A stretch of 64,000 bases of DNA from ZC4RG30 sp965652645 (GCA_965652645.1 CBFGXE010000012.1:15361-79360), one strand, 5' to 3'. Positions 43,250 through 51,960 are shown, numbered from the stretch's first letter. A program made the numbers and translations. The notes: generated from the sequence alone by a model not told the origin.

Positions 43250-43848
43250 GGTGCCTTCCCCCGCGATTCCAGCGCCGCGATGCGCGCCGCGAGCCGGTCC
43301 ACATGTTCGCGCAGCATGTCCACGCCCTCGATGAACTGCCGCGCCTCGGCTTCGGGCACCAGCAAGCGCTTCTCGTGGGCCAGGTATTCGCCCACGTTCG
43401 CCGCCTGGGTGTTCACGCTGGCGCGGCCGAAGTCCAGCGCCTTGCGCACCAGCGAGCCGATGCCGAAGGCGGGCACGTCGCCGATCACCCGCGCCAGTCC
43501 CGCCTCGATGTCGGGACGCAGCAGCATGGCCAGCTCCTGGAAGCGGGCGCCGGCCTCGGCATCACCGGTGAGCGTCACGTCGCCGCGGCGGATCACCGCC
43601 GCCGGATCATCCGCCCGCAGCAGCGCCAGCATCGACAGTGGCGTGCCGGAAAGGGTCACTTCCGCCCCGGTGGTGTCGCCGCGCCGCAGCTGCAGTCGCC
43701 CGCCGTCGGCGTGGGCCGTGACCTCCCAGGGAGAATGGCGCACCACCACGCGCATGCGCCGGCCTTCCAGCTGCGACAGCAGTTCGCGGGCGCGCGGCGA
43801 GCCTTCGACCTGGGCGTCGATCAGGTGCTGCAGTCGTTCGGTGAGCAT
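43246..43848 (-). CDS. ubiJ: UbiJ, ubiquinone biosynthesis accessory factor (SCP2 domain)
   Basis: A 200-residue protein with an SCP2 sterol-carrier-like N-terminal domain (about residues 20-110, including AEVTLSGTPLSMLALL) that binds the polyprenyl chain of intermediates. The C-terminal region has a coiled coil ending in HVDRLAARIAALESRG, expected to contact UbiK. It lies between ubiE and ubiB, the classical operon, with overlapping starts and stops on both sides. Confidence 0.88.
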   Translation of the reverse strand: MLTERLQHLIDAQVEGSPRARELLSQLEGRRMRVVVRHSPWEVTAHADGGRLQLRRGDTTGAEVTLSGTPLSMLALLRADDPAAVIRRGDVTLTGDAEAGARFQELAMLLRPDIEAGLARVIGDVPAFGIGSLVRKALDFGRASVNTQAANVGEYLAHEKRLLVPEAEARQFIEGVDMLREHVDRLAARIAALESRGKAP

Positions 43849-44600
43849 CAGTACACGTAACCGCGGTGCACCGCGACCACGCCGCCGGATAGGTTCTGGT
43901 AGCTGCAGTTCTCGAGGCCCGCATCGCGCATCATGCCAAGCAGCGTCTCCTGGTCCGGATGCTTGCGGATGGACTCGGCGAGGTAGCGGTAGCTGTCCGC
44001 ATCATTGGCCACCACCTTGCCGAGCAGGGGCAGCACGCGGAAGGAGTAGGCATCGTAGAGCGGTCGCAATGCCGGCACCGCAAGCTGCGAGAATTCCAGC
44101 ACGATGAGCTGGCCGCCGGGCCGCAGCACGCTGCGCATCGAGCGCAATGCCGCGGCCTTGTCCGTCACGTTGCGCAGGCCGAAGCCGATGGTGACGCAGT
44201 CAAAGTAGCCGGGGCGGAACGGCAGGCACTCCGCGTTCGCCTGCACCACGCGCGAGTTGGCAACGAACCCGGCATCAATGAGGCGGTCGCGTCCACGCCG
44301 CAGCATCTCGCGATTGATGTCGGTGAGTACCACCAGACCCTGCTCGCCCACCTGCTTCAGCATGCCCAGCGAGAGATCGCCGGTGCCGCCGGCCACATCC
44401 AGTGCGCGCTGTCCGGGCCTGAGGTTGGTGCACGACAGCGTGAAGCGCTTCCACAGCCGGTGCGTGCCCGCCGACATCAGGTCGTTCATCAGGTCGTAGT
44501 TGCCCGCGACCGAGTCGAACACGCCCCGCACGCGCCGCGCCTTCTCGGACCAGGGCACCTGCTCGAAGCCGAAGTCCGTTATTCCCGTGTTCTGTTCCAT
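43848..44600 (-). CDS. ubiE: UbiE, demethylmenaquinone/ubiquinone C-methyltransferase
   Basis: A 250-residue class I methyltransferase. FGFEQVPWSEKARRVRGVFDSVAGNYDLMNDLMS near 8-40 (cited as VRGVFDSVAGNYDLMNDLMS) is the UbiE signature, LDVAGGTGDLS is the SAM-binding loop, and FGLRNVTDK near 155 is the second family motif. It methylates the ring in ubiquinone synthesis. ATG at 44600 begins the conserved N-terminus; an in-frame GTG at 44618 is less likely. It is the first gene of ubiE-ubiJ-ubiB. Confidence 0.92.
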   Translation of the reverse strand: MEQNTGITDFGFEQVPWSEKARRVRGVFDSVAGNYDLMNDLMSAGTHRLWKRFTLSCTNLRPGQRALDVAGGTGDLSLGMLKQVGEQGLVVLTDINREMLRRGRDRLIDAGFVANSRVVQANAECLPFRPGYFDCVTIGFGLRNVTDKAAALRSMRSVLRPGGQLIVLEFSQLAVPALRPLYDAYSFRVLPLLGKVVANDADSYRYLAESIRKHPDQETLLGMMRDAGLENCSYQNLSGGVVAVHRGYVY

Positions 44601-44618
44601 CACCTGTCCATTAAACAC

Positions 44619-44788
44619 TGCCGCGGCAATTTAAATCTATTCGATACGCTGCGTTTTCGGCACGCGGGTTGCTAAACGACCAATTCTGTTGCCCGAAAGA
44701 CTAGCTTTCTGGTCATAGCTGGCGCATGATCGCCCGCGGTTCGGCGCTTGGGGAAAGCATCGAGCCAATGGGGGTCTTGTCAAAGTTC
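44619..44788 (+). ncRNA. Possible small RNA ending at the orphan terminator
   Basis: This 170-base stretch has no convincing coding frame, lies upstream of the strong terminator at 44789-44820, and is divergent from ubiE. Its 5' boundary and promoter are not clear. I compared it by eye with 6S, 4.5S and tmRNA signatures and saw no match. It must also contain the minus-strand ubiE promoter. The presence of a transcript is inferred only from the terminator. Confidence 0.3.
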
Positions 44789-44820
44789 GGCCGGACATGA
44801 AGTCCGGCCTTTCTTTTTTC
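44789..44820 (+). terminator. Strong intrinsic terminator without an assigned gene
   Basis: GGCCGGAC (44789-44796), loop ATGAA, GTCCGGCC (44102 offset: 44802-44809), then TTTCTTTTTT. It is an excellent terminator on the plus strand, but the preceding ~190 bases (from the ubiE start at 44600) hold no plus-strand protein gene, so it probably ends a small RNA. Confidence 0.8.
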
Positions 44821-44913
44821 CACGTCCTGATCCTGCATCTCCGGGGCATTGTGGACAGTCCGTGCGGCGTTTCCTAGACTGCGCGGCCTTTACGAACTGC
44901 TTGGGAGATACAC

Positions 44914-45087
44914 GTGGGAAAAGGTGATCGCAGGACCCGCCGCGGCAAGATCTACGCCGGCTCGTTCGGCAAGTCGCGGCCGAAGGATCCGAAGGCGAAG
45001 AAGGCCGGTGGCAAGCCCGCTGCCGCTCCCGCCGCGCGTGCGCCGGCCAAGTCCGCCGCCCGTCCGGCCCGCAAGGCCAAGGCCTGA
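44914..45087 (+). CDS. Small ribosomal subunit protein bTHX
   Basis: A 57-codon gene with a GTG start at 44914 and GGGAG seven bases upstream. The protein begins MGKGDRRTRRGKIYAGSFGK followed by SRPK, the hallmark of bTHX (Thx), a small basic protein that stabilises the top of the 30S head. The C-terminal half is a Lys/Ala/Pro-rich tail that goes beyond the ~25-residue conserved core. The GTG start and small size make it easy to miss. It is convergent with hslU, 36 bases away. Confidence 0.9.
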   Translation: MGKGDRRTRRGKIYAGSFGKSRPKDPKAKKAGGKPAAAPAARAPAKSAARPARKAKA

Positions 45088-45123
45088 ACCCAGGCCTGCT
45101 GCACCGCAGCAAGACCCGCGCCG

Positions 45124-46512
45124 CTACAGGATGTAGCGGCTGAGGTCCTCGTCCTTCGCCAGCGCCGTCAGGTGTTGGTCGACATAACCCGCATCCACGG
45201 TCACCGTCTCGCCCGCCTTGTCGGCGGCCTCGTAGGAGGCCGCATCCAGCAGCCGCTCCATCACCGTGTGCAGGCGCCGGGCGCCGATGTTCTCGGTGCG
45301 TTCGTTGACCTGCCAGGCCACCTCGGCGATGCGCCGCACCCCGTCCGGCGTGAACTCCAGCCCCACCGACTCCGTGCCCAGCAGGGCCTTGTACTGCGCG
45401 GTCAGCGCGGCATCCGGCTCGGTGAGGATGCGCACGAAGTCATCGGCCGTGAGGGCCTCCAGCTCCACCCGGATGGGCAGGCGGCCCTGCAGCTCGGGGA
45501 TCAGGTCCGAGGGCTTCGACATGTGGAAGGCCCCGGAGGCGATGAACAGGATGTGGTCGGTCTTGATCGCCCCGTACTTCGTCGACACCGTGCAGCCTTC
45601 GACCAGCGGCAGCAGGTCGCGCTGCACGCCCTCGCGTGACACGTCCGCGCCCATGGTGTCCTGGCGGCGGGCGATCTTGTCGATCTCGTCGATGAACACG
45701 ATGCCGTTCTGCTCGGCGTTGGAGAGCGCGCGGGCGCGGATCTCCTCCTCGTTCACCAGCTTGCCGGCCTCCTCATCGAGCAGCAGCTTCTGCGCCTCGC
45801 GCACCTTCAGGCGCCGGGTCTTCGTGCGGCCCTGCCCCAGGTTGCTGAACATCTGCGAGAGCTGCTGCTGCATCTCCTCCATGCCCGGCGGGGCCATGAT
45901 CTCCACGCCCATCGGCATGGCGGAGAGCTCCAGCTCGATCTCGCGATCATCCAGCGCGCCCTCGCGCAGCATCTTGCGGAAGCGCTGGCGGGTCTCCGCA
46001 CCCTGGCCGGCGGGTTCGCGCGGCTCATCGGTGGAGAAGCCCATGGCCGCGCGCGGGCGGGGCAGCAGCGCATCGAGGATGCGCTCCTCGGCGGCATCGG
46101 CGGCGCGCTCGCGCACGCGGGCCTTCTCCTCCTCGCGCGTCATCTTCACGGCCACGTCGGCCAGTTCCTTGATGATGGAATCCACCTCGCGGCCCACGTA
46201 ACCCACCTCGGTGAACTTGGTGGCCTCCACCTTCACGAAGGGCGCATTGGCCAGCCGCGCCAGGCGGCGGGCGATCTCGGTCTTGCCACAGCCGGTGGGG
46301 CCGATCATCAGGATGTTCTTGGGCGTGATCTCCTGCCGCAGCGGCTCGGCGATCTGCATGCGCCGCCAGCGGTTGCGCAGCGCAATGGCCACGGCGCGCT
46401 TGGCGGCCTGCTGGCCAACGATGTGCTTGTCGAGCTCGGCCACGATCTCACGCGGGGTCATGTGCGCGGCCTCCGGCAGCGGCTGGGGACGGGCAATCGC
46501 AGGCTGGCTCAT
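45124..46512 (-). CDS. hslU: HslU, ATPase subunit of the HslUV protease
   Basis: A 462-residue AAA+ unfoldase. MTPREIVAELDKHIVGQQAAKRAVAIALRNRWRR near residues 18-51 (cited as IVGQQAAKRAVAIALRNRWRR in part) is the HslU N-terminal motif, and Walker A GPTGCGKTEI is at 71-80. EVGYVGREVDSI near 102 is the pore loop (Gly-Tyr-Val-Gly), followed by the I-domain, Walker B GIVFIDEIDKI near 268, and the C-terminal tail ending RYIL that docks into HslV. The ATG overlaps the hslV stop as ATGA. The 17 residues before MTPRE are unusual but in frame. Confidence 0.95.
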   Translation of the reverse strand: MSQPAIARPQPLPEAAHMTPREIVAELDKHIVGQQAAKRAVAIALRNRWRRMQIAEPLRQEITPKNILMIGPTGCGKTEIARRLARLANAPFVKVEATKFTEVGYVGREVDSIIKELADVAVKMTREEEKARVRERAADAAEERILDALLPRPRAAMGFSTDEPREPAGQGAETRQRFRKMLREGALDDREIELELSAMPMGVEIMAPPGMEEMQQQLSQMFSNLGQGRTKTRRLKVREAQKLLLDEEAGKLVNEEEIRARALSNAEQNGIVFIDEIDKIARRQDTMGADVSREGVQRDLLPLVEGCTVSTKYGAIKTDHILFIASGAFHMSKPSDLIPELQGRLPIRVELEALTADDFVRILTEPDAALTAQYKALLGTESVGLEFTPDGVRRIAEVAWQVNERTENIGARRLHTVMERLLDAASYEAADKAGETVTVDAGYVDQHLTALAKDEDLSRYIL

Positions 46513-47051
46513 GGCAGCTCCTCGATGGTGAGGTTGCGATTGGTGTAGATGCAGACATCGGCGGCGATTCCCAGGCTCCTTTCGACGATCTCGCGGGCCG
46601 GCAGCTCGGTGTTCTCAAACAGCGCGCGCGCGGCGGACTGGGCGAAGGGACCGCCCGAGCCGATCGCGGCCAGCGGCTGCTCGGGTTCTATCACGTCGCC
46701 ATTGCCGGAGATCACGTAGAGATGGTCCGGATCACCTACCAGCAGCAGCGCCTCCAGGCGCCGCAGGTAGCGGTCCGAACGCCAGTCCTTGGCCAGCTCG
46801 ATGGCGGCGCGGGTGAGGTTGCCGAACTTGGTGAGCTTGCCCTCGAAGCGCTCGAACAGCGTGAAGGCGTCCGCGGTGCCGCCGGCGAAGCCGGCCAGCA
46901 CCTTGCCCTCGTAGAGGCGGCGCACCTTGCGGGCATTGCCCTTCATCACGGTGTTGCCCAGGGTCACCTGGCCGTCACCGCCCAGCGCCAGCTTGCCGCC
47001 GCGGCGGACCGCCAGGATGGTGGTGCTGTGGGGGTCGAATCGTTCGGTCAT
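46509..47051 (-). CDS. hslV: HslV, peptidase subunit of the HslUV protease
   Basis: A 180-residue threonine protease. TTILAVRRGGKLALGGDGQVTLGNTVMK (cited as TTILAVRR and GGDGQVTLGNTVMK) is the family N-terminus, with catalytic Thr at residue 10 after a nine-residue propeptide; no alternative start lies between. GFAGGTADAF near 55, GSGGPFAQSAARAL near 131 and NLTIEEL at the end complete the fold. Self-removal of the propeptide would be needed to expose the Thr. It is co-operonic with xerC upstream and hslU downstream. Confidence 0.93.
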   Translation of the reverse strand: MTERFDPHSTTILAVRRGGKLALGGDGQVTLGNTVMKGNARKVRRLYEGKVLAGFAGGTADAFTLFERFEGKLTKFGNLTRAAIELAKDWRSDRYLRRLEALLLVGDPDHLYVISGNGDVIEPEQPLAAIGSGGPFAQSAARALFENTELPAREIVERSLGIAADVCIYTNRNLTIEELP

Positions 47052-47070
47052 GGGGCTCCTGGGTCGGGGG

Positions 47071-48000
47071 TCAGCCGCGCTTCACGCGGCGCGCGCGGGG
47101 GTGCACCTTGTCATACGTGTGGGCCAGGTGCTGGAAATCAAGGTGGGTGTAGATCTGGGTGGTGGAGAGGTTGGCGTGCCCCAGCAGCTCCTGCACGCCC
47201 CTGAGGTCGTGGCTGGACTCCAGCAGGTGCGAGGCGAAGGAATGCCGGAAGAGGTGGGGGTGCAGCCGCACCGGCAGGCCGTGGCGGCGGGCGAACGCCG
47301 CCAGGCGCATCTGGATGGCGCGTGCGCCCAGCCGGCGACCATTGCGACCCACGAATACCGCCGGCTCGCCGGCCGCCGCCAGGCCACCTCGTGACGCCAG
47401 CCAGCGCCTGAGCGCCTCCACTGCCTTGCCTCCCACGGGCACGATGCGTTCGCGGCGGCCCTTGCCCAGGACAGTGACCAGCCGGGCGGCGAGGTCGAGG
47501 CGGGTGAGGTCCAGCGAAACCAGTTCCGAAAGGCGCAGGCCGGAGGAATAGAGCAGCTCCATGATGGCCAGGTCGCGCTGCGCAAGCACCGGGTCCCCCC
47601 CATCCACGCCTTCGCCAGGGGCGGGTTCCAGCACCTTCTGCATCAGGTCCGCATCCACGGTGCGCGGCAGCCGCCGTGGCGCCTTCGGCGCGCGCACGTC
47701 GGCGGCCGGATTGCGGTCGCACAGCCCCTCGCGTTGCAGGAAGGCATAGAACGAGCGCACCGCCGACAGACGGCGCTGGATGCTGCGCGGCGCCAGGCCC
47801 GCTGCATGGCTGTGGGCGCTGAACAGGCGGATGTGGCCGTGGTCGAGCTCACTCCATCCGGTGAGGCCCTGGCGGTCACACCAGCCGGCCAGGGCCGTCA
47901 GGTCGCGCTCATAGGCGCTGCGGGTGTGGGCCGAAAGCCGGCGCTCCTGCGTGAGCCGCTGCAGGAACTGCGCGCGCGCCTGCGCGGCCTCGGGACTCAC
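47071..48000 (-). CDS. xerC: XerC-type tyrosine recombinase
   Basis: A 309-residue site-specific recombinase for chromosome dimer resolution. The N-terminal SAM-like domain carries SAHTRSAYERDLTAL and RSIQRRLSAVRSFYAFL. The catalytic domain has Arg in LLYSSGLRLSELVSL near 155, Lys near 180 (LGKGRRERIVPV), HLFRHSF (His, Arg) near 250, GHANLSTTQIYTHL with His and the nucleophile Tyr near 280. Start GTG at 48000. Its place after DUF484 and dapF matches the dapF-yigA-xerC operon of gammaproteobacteria, which supports XerC rather than XerD. Confidence 0.92.
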   Translation of the reverse strand: MSPEAAQARAQFLQRLTQERRLSAHTRSAYERDLTALAGWCDRQGLTGWSELDHGHIRLFSAHSHAAGLAPRSIQRRLSAVRSFYAFLQREGLCDRNPAADVRAPKAPRRLPRTVDADLMQKVLEPAPGEGVDGGDPVLAQRDLAIMELLYSSGLRLSELVSLDLTRLDLAARLVTVLGKGRRERIVPVGGKAVEALRRWLASRGGLAAAGEPAVFVGRNGRRLGARAIQMRLAAFARRHGLPVRLHPHLFRHSFASHLLESSHDLRGVQELLGHANLSTTQIYTHLDFQHLAHTYDKVHPRARRVKRG

Positions 48001-48033
48001 GGCGCGGCCGCGGGCCCCGGGCAGGGCGGCTGG

Positions 48034-48723
48034 TCAGTCGCGCGCCAGCGCATCGCTGATGAGCTCGCCCAGCAGCGCCAGGAAGTCGGTGCTCATGCCG
48101 GGATGGAAGCGCTGGTTCTCATGGCTGGCCAGCGCCAGCAGGCCGATGGGCGTGTCATCGACCAGCGGCACCAGCGCCACCGAACCCACGCCGCCCGCGT
48201 CGGCGCCGAACAGGAACTCGCGCAGCGAGTCGCGCACCTGGCCGCAGCGGGGCTTGCCCGAGGTGAACAGCGAGTCGAAGGCCGCCATCTCCGGATCGCT
48301 GGCGGGGATGTGGCGCACGAAACGCAGCCCGCCGGTGTCGGCGCCGCTGCCCAGCAGCAGCAGCACCGAGTGCGTGACGTCGAAGTCCTCGCGCAGGCCC
48401 AGCTCGATCTGCGTGTGGATGGCGCGGCGCGTGGCCGCGCGCATCAGCCGGCGCGTGAAACGGTGGATCTTCGCCGTGAGCTGCTCGTTGGCGCGCGCGA
48501 TCTGCACCAGCTCGTTGAAGCGCGCGTCGGCGTTCTGGTTCTTCTCGCGCAGCAGCTCGATCTGCCGCTCGATCAGTGACACTGCCCCGCCGGTGGCATG
48601 CGGCACGCGCAGCGTGGCCAGCAGCTCGCCGTTGCGCTGGAAGAAATCTGGGTGGACCCGGAGCCATCCCGCGATGTCATCTTCGGTCAGGGTGATCGCG
48701 CCGCGGGCAGGGGATGTGCTCAT
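48034..48723 (-). CDS. DUF484 family protein (YigA-like, GAF fold)
   Basis: A 229-residue DUF484 protein. An N-terminal helical region (ITEDDIAGWLRVHPDFFQRN-like, near residues 10-29) leads into a coiled-coil segment (ERQIELLREKNQNADARF) and then a GAF-like domain ending FLALLGELISDAL. YigA homologues lie between dapF and xerC; the function is unknown. ATG at 48723 is preferred to the in-frame start at 48801, whose translation would read through a non-conserved leader. Confidence 0.85.
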   Translation of the reverse strand: MSTSPARGAITLTEDDIAGWLRVHPDFFQRNGELLATLRVPHATGGAVSLIERQIELLREKNQNADARFNELVQIARANEQLTAKIHRFTRRLMRAATRRAIHTQIELGLREDFDVTHSVLLLLGSGADTGGLRFVRHIPASDPEMAAFDSLFTSGKPRCGQVRDSLREFLFGADAGGVGSVALVPLVDDTPIGLLALASHENQRFHPGMSTDFLALLGELISDALARD

Positions 48724-48749
48724 GAGTGGGGTTTTGAACCTCGGGATGA

Positions 48750-49586
48750 TCAGAGTTCGAACTGGCCGGTGAAAGATACTGCAGCGGGACCTTCCAGCCA
48801 AAGATGCGTGCCGGGTCCGTTCCAGCGTGCCACCAGCAGGCCGCCGGGCAGCTGCACCTTCACTTCCGTATCGAGCTGGCCGGCGAGGATGCCGGTGGCC
48901 ACGGCCGCGCAGGCGCCGGTGCCACAGGCCAGGGTTTCTCCCACGCCGCGCTCGAACACGCGCAGCCTCACGTGGCCGCGATCCACGACCTGGCGGAAGC
49001 CCACGTTCACACGCTGGCGGAAGCGGGGATGGCTTTCCAGTGCGGGGCCCACCCCGGCCACCGGGGCGCTGTCCACATCAGCCACGTCGAGCACGGCGTG
49101 CGGATTGCCCATTGAGGCGATGGCGAATTCCACACGCCCGTCCGGCAGGTCGATGAAGTAGCGCGGACCGGGCTGCCCCGCGGCATCGAAGTCCACCGAT
49201 GCCGGCGTGAAGACAGGCTCGCCCATGTCCACCGCGGCGCGGCCGACCTCACCCAGCTTCGCCTCGATGAGGCCGGCCGGACTGCCCAGGCGCACCGTGC
49301 CATCGTGCGGGACGCCGCGACGGCGCAGCAGGTCGGCGAGGCAGCGCACGCCGTTGCCGCATTGTTCCACCTCGCTGCCGTCGGCATTGAAGATGCGGTA
49401 GAAGGCCGCGGTGTCGCCGCTGCGCGGCGGCTCGAGCACCAGCGCCTGGTCGAAGCCGATGCCGGTGCGGCGGTCGGCAAGCTGGCGCCACTGCGCGGGC
49501 GTGAGCACGAGGCCGTCGCGCGCGGGCGCATCGAGCACGATGAAGTCGTTGCCCGCGCCGTGCATCTTGGTGAAGTCGAAGCGCAT
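48750..49586 (-). CDS. dapF: Diaminopimelate epimerase
   Basis: A 278-residue PLP-independent racemase that makes meso-diaminopimelate for lysine and cell wall. The two catalytic Cys are in EVEQCGNGVRC (Cys76) and in ETLACGTGACA (near residue 222). MHGAGNDF near 8-15 and FYRIFNADGSEV near 62 are substrate-binding segments. It heads dapF-DUF484-xerC-hslVU. Confidence 0.95.
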   Translation of the reverse strand: MRFDFTKMHGAGNDFIVLDAPARDGLVLTPAQWRQLADRRTGIGFDQALVLEPPRSGDTAAFYRIFNADGSEVEQCGNGVRCLADLLRRRGVPHDGTVRLGSPAGLIEAKLGEVGRAAVDMGEPVFTPASVDFDAAGQPGPRYFIDLPDGRVEFAIASMGNPHAVLDVADVDSAPVAGVGPALESHPRFRQRVNVGFRQVVDRGHVRLRVFERGVGETLACGTGACAAVATGILAGQLDTEVKVQLPGGLLVARWNGPGTHLWLEGPAAVSFTGQFEL

Positions 49587-49604
49587 CCTGCGCGCAAGGA
49601 TACC

Positions 49605-50324
49605 TTACAGGCGTGCCTTCAGTTCCCCGGCCAGCCGCCGGCTCACCGCCAGCGGCCCGGCCATGCCGCGCACCCTTGCCAGGTAACTGCCATCGGACTG
49701 CCGTTCGATGGCCTCCAGGAAGTCGCGGTTCACCAGGGCTGCGCGATGCACGCGCAGGAAACGCGCGCCGAACTCGTTCTCCAGTTGCCGCAGCGAGTCT
49801 TCCACCAGGTCCACGCCGCCGCTGTGGTGCACGGCGGTGTATTTCTGCTCGGCCAGCAGGCAGATGACATCCTCGACCCGCAGCAGGCGGATGCCCTCGC
49901 GATGTCGCACCGGCAGGTGGGTGCGCTGTTCCGGCGCGGTCACCGCGGCCAGCTTGCGCACGGAAAGCTTCTGCGCCCGTTCGGTGGCGGCCGCGAGTTT
50001 CTCCTTGCGCACGGGCTTCAGCAGGTAGCCCACCGCCTCGGCCTCGAAGGCCTCCATGGCGTGCTCGCCATGCGCCGTGGTGAACACGATGGCCGGCGGG
50101 TCGGGCAGGCGGGCCAGGTGCCGTGCCAGCTCGAGTCCCGACATGCCGGGCATGCGCACGTCGAGGTAAAGGATGTCCGGGGCAAGCCGTTCAAGCTGCT
50201 GCAGGGTTTCGGTGGCATCGCCGGCTTCGCCGACCACCTCCACCTGGTCCAGCTCGCGCAGCAGGGCGCCGAGGCGCGCGCGCGCGAGGGGTTCGTCATC
50301 GACGATCAGGGCCTTCAGGGTCAC
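49605..50324 (-). CDS. algR: AlgR-like LytTR response regulator
   Basis: A 239-residue two-component regulator. The receiver domain has the phosphoacceptor Asp at 55 (LYLDVRMPG), the acidic pair DDE near 9-11 and Lys in LLKPVRK near 104. The C-terminal ~105 residues are a LytTR DNA-binding domain (LAEQKYTAVHHSGG, LRVHRAALVNRDFLEAI). It pairs with the AlgZ kinase gene six bases upstream. In Pseudomonas AlgZR controls alginate, twitching and virulence; targets here are unknown. The symbol is by similarity to AlgR. Confidence 0.88.
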   Translation of the reverse strand: MTLKALIVDDEPLARARLGALLRELDQVEVVGEAGDATETLQQLERLAPDILYLDVRMPGMSGLELARHLARLPDPPAIVFTTAHGEHAMEAFEAEAVGYLLKPVRKEKLAAATERAQKLSVRKLAAVTAPEQRTHLPVRHREGIRLLRVEDVICLLAEQKYTAVHHSGGVDLVEDSLRQLENEFGARFLRVHRAALVNRDFLEAIERQSDGSYLARVRGMAGPLAVSRRLAGELKARL

Positions 50325-50330
50325 GGCCCA

Positions 50331-51386
50331 TCATCCCGCGTTTGCCGGCGGGGCTTCAATCACCGGGAAGCGCAGCTGCACCACGAACTCGTCGCCCTCG
50401 CGCCCCGCGGTGACGCTGGCACGGCGGCCGTGCAGCAGCTCCAGCCGTTCGCGGATGTTGTCCAGCGCGATGCCGTGGCCGGCGCGCGGTTCGCCTTCCA
50501 GCGGCAGCGGATTGCGCACGCGCAGCAGCATCATGCCTTCATTGGCACTGCCGCCGATATGCACCTCGCCGCCCTGCGCCAGCTGCGCCACGCCGTGCAG
50601 GATGGCGTTTTCGAGCAGCGGCTGCAGCGTGAGGGCGGGAATGCGCGCCTGCATGGGCAGCGCATCCACGTTCCACGCCACGGCCAGGCGCGAGCCCATG
50701 CGCAGCTGCTCGATGCGCACGTAGGCGCGCGCATTGTCCAGCTCCTCGGCGAGCGTGATCAGGCTGCGCTCCTCGTCGAGGCTGGCGCGGAACAGCTCGG
50801 TGAGGTCGAGCACGGCTTCCTCGGCGCGCGCCGGGTCGCTGCGCGTGAGCGCGGCGATGGTGTTCATGCTGTTGTAGAGGAAATGCGGGCGGATGCGCGC
50901 CTGCAGCGCGTCCGCGCGCGAGCGCGCCTGGGCTTCCACATTGAGCCGCCACTGCTGTGTCACGTAGGTGTAGCGCAGCACCAGCAGGCCCACGATGAAG
51001 CCGATGGCCAGGTTGCGGGCGAGGAAGGTGCCGTGGTCCACCCTGAGCCGGCCGAGCAGCGCATCCGGGTTCATCTGCGGGCTGCTGAGGATCCACCATG
51101 CGGCTTCGGAAATGCCTGCCACCACGAGCAGCAGCAGGCCCATCACCAGGGCCGCGCCCGCAGGGGCGGAGAATTGCGCAATGCGCCCGCGCAGCACGCA
51201 CAGCAGTGCCGCGCCCGGCAATCCCACCCAGATGAGGAACAGCAGCCTTCGTGCAAGGTCGCCCCAGAAGCCGGGGCCAGGGCCGGGTGATGCCAGGGTG
51301 AGCAGCAGCGCGGTGAGCGCCACGATGGTGAGCACCAGCAGCACCGCGCGCGGTGCGCAGAAATCCGGCAGCAGCAGGGGCTTCAT
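50331..51386 (-). CDS. algZ: AlgZ/FimS-like LytS-type histidine kinase
   Basis: A 351-residue membrane sensor kinase. About four membrane helices in residues 15-140 lead to a His_kinase (LytS-type) domain with the phosphoacceptor in RIRPHFLYNSMNT near residue 168. A degenerate N-box follows (LQPLLENAILHG near 252), then a glycine-rich GHGIALDNIRERL near 305. It lies directly upstream of algR. Signal unknown. Confidence 0.87.
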   Translation of the reverse strand: MKPLLLPDFCAPRAVLLVLTIVALTALLLTLASPGPGPGFWGDLARRLLFLIWVGLPGAALLCVLRGRIAQFSAPAGAALVMGLLLLVVAGISEAAWWILSSPQMNPDALLGRLRVDHGTFLARNLAIGFIVGLLVLRYTYVTQQWRLNVEAQARSRADALQARIRPHFLYNSMNTIAALTRSDPARAEEAVLDLTELFRASLDEERSLITLAEELDNARAYVRIEQLRMGSRLAVAWNVDALPMQARIPALTLQPLLENAILHGVAQLAQGGEVHIGGSANEGMMLLRVRNPLPLEGEPRAGHGIALDNIRERLELLHGRRASVTAGREGDEFVVQLRFPVIEAPPANAG

Positions 51387-51409
51387 TCGCCGTTACCGGC
51401 GAAGCGGCG

Positions 51410-51874
51410 TCAGTTCGGTCCGCAGGCCAGGTCGCGGGCAGCGCGGGCCTCGAGCCGGGCGCGATCGATCTCGGCGCTGGTGAGGTACACGCGCTTGCCC
51501 TGCTCGTCGGTGCGATAGATGCTGCGCGCCCGCAGGGCTTCCTGGTAGGCGGTCTCCAGCTGCTTGCATTGCTCGGCCTTGGCGGCATCGGCGGCGGCGC
51601 GCACCTCTTCGGCCACTGCGTCGCTCACCGGCAGCGGTTCCGGATCATTGGCAACCGGCTCGGCGGCCGGGGTTGCCGGCGCTGGATCCTGTGCCGGCAC
51701 TTCGGCGACAGCCTCGGTGCGCGAGCCCGTGCTGCGCACCAGCTCGGCGCCGGGGCGCGGCTGGTCGGCGTAATGCCAGGCGCCATCGGCGCCCCGCCAG
51801 CGATAGACCTCGCCGGCGCCGAAGGCGCTGGCCATCAGCAGGGTGGCGGCAGTAAAGGTGATGATCTTGCGCAT
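51410..51874 (-). CDS. DUF4124 exported protein
   Basis: A 154-residue protein with a signal peptide (cleavage near residue 20, AFGA) and a DUF4124 domain at the mature N-terminus (EVYRWRGADGAWHYADQPRPGAELV, cited as VYRWRGADGAWHYADQP). A central acidic/proline-rich linker and a helical C-terminus follow. DUF4124 is a small beta domain of unknown function, common in gammaproteobacterial periplasmic proteins. It ends 23 bases before algZ. Confidence 0.8.
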   Translation of the reverse strand: MRKIITFTAATLLMASAFGAGEVYRWRGADGAWHYADQPRPGAELVRSTGSRTEAVAEVPAQDPAPATPAAEPVANDPEPLPVSDAVAEEVRAAADAAKAEQCKQLETAYQEALRARSIYRTDEQGKRVYLTSAEIDRARLEARAARDLACGPN

Positions 51875-51960
51875 GGTGCCCTCTCCGGCCGGAGTATCGC
51901 CCTGACCGCCGGCCCCGCCCTGTGACCGGATTCACAGGTTCCTTATGACCAGTCTACGCA

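Noticed and set aside
44619..44820. 6S RNA, 4.5S RNA or tmRNA at the orphan terminator
   Set aside because: No long closing stem with a central bubble, no SRP GGUCAGGUCCGGAAGGAAGC-like loop and no tag-peptide frame could be seen.
47071..48000. The tyrosine recombinase as a mobile-element integrase
   Set aside because: Its position in dapF-DUF484-xerC-hslVU and its ~300-residue length identify it as housekeeping XerC.
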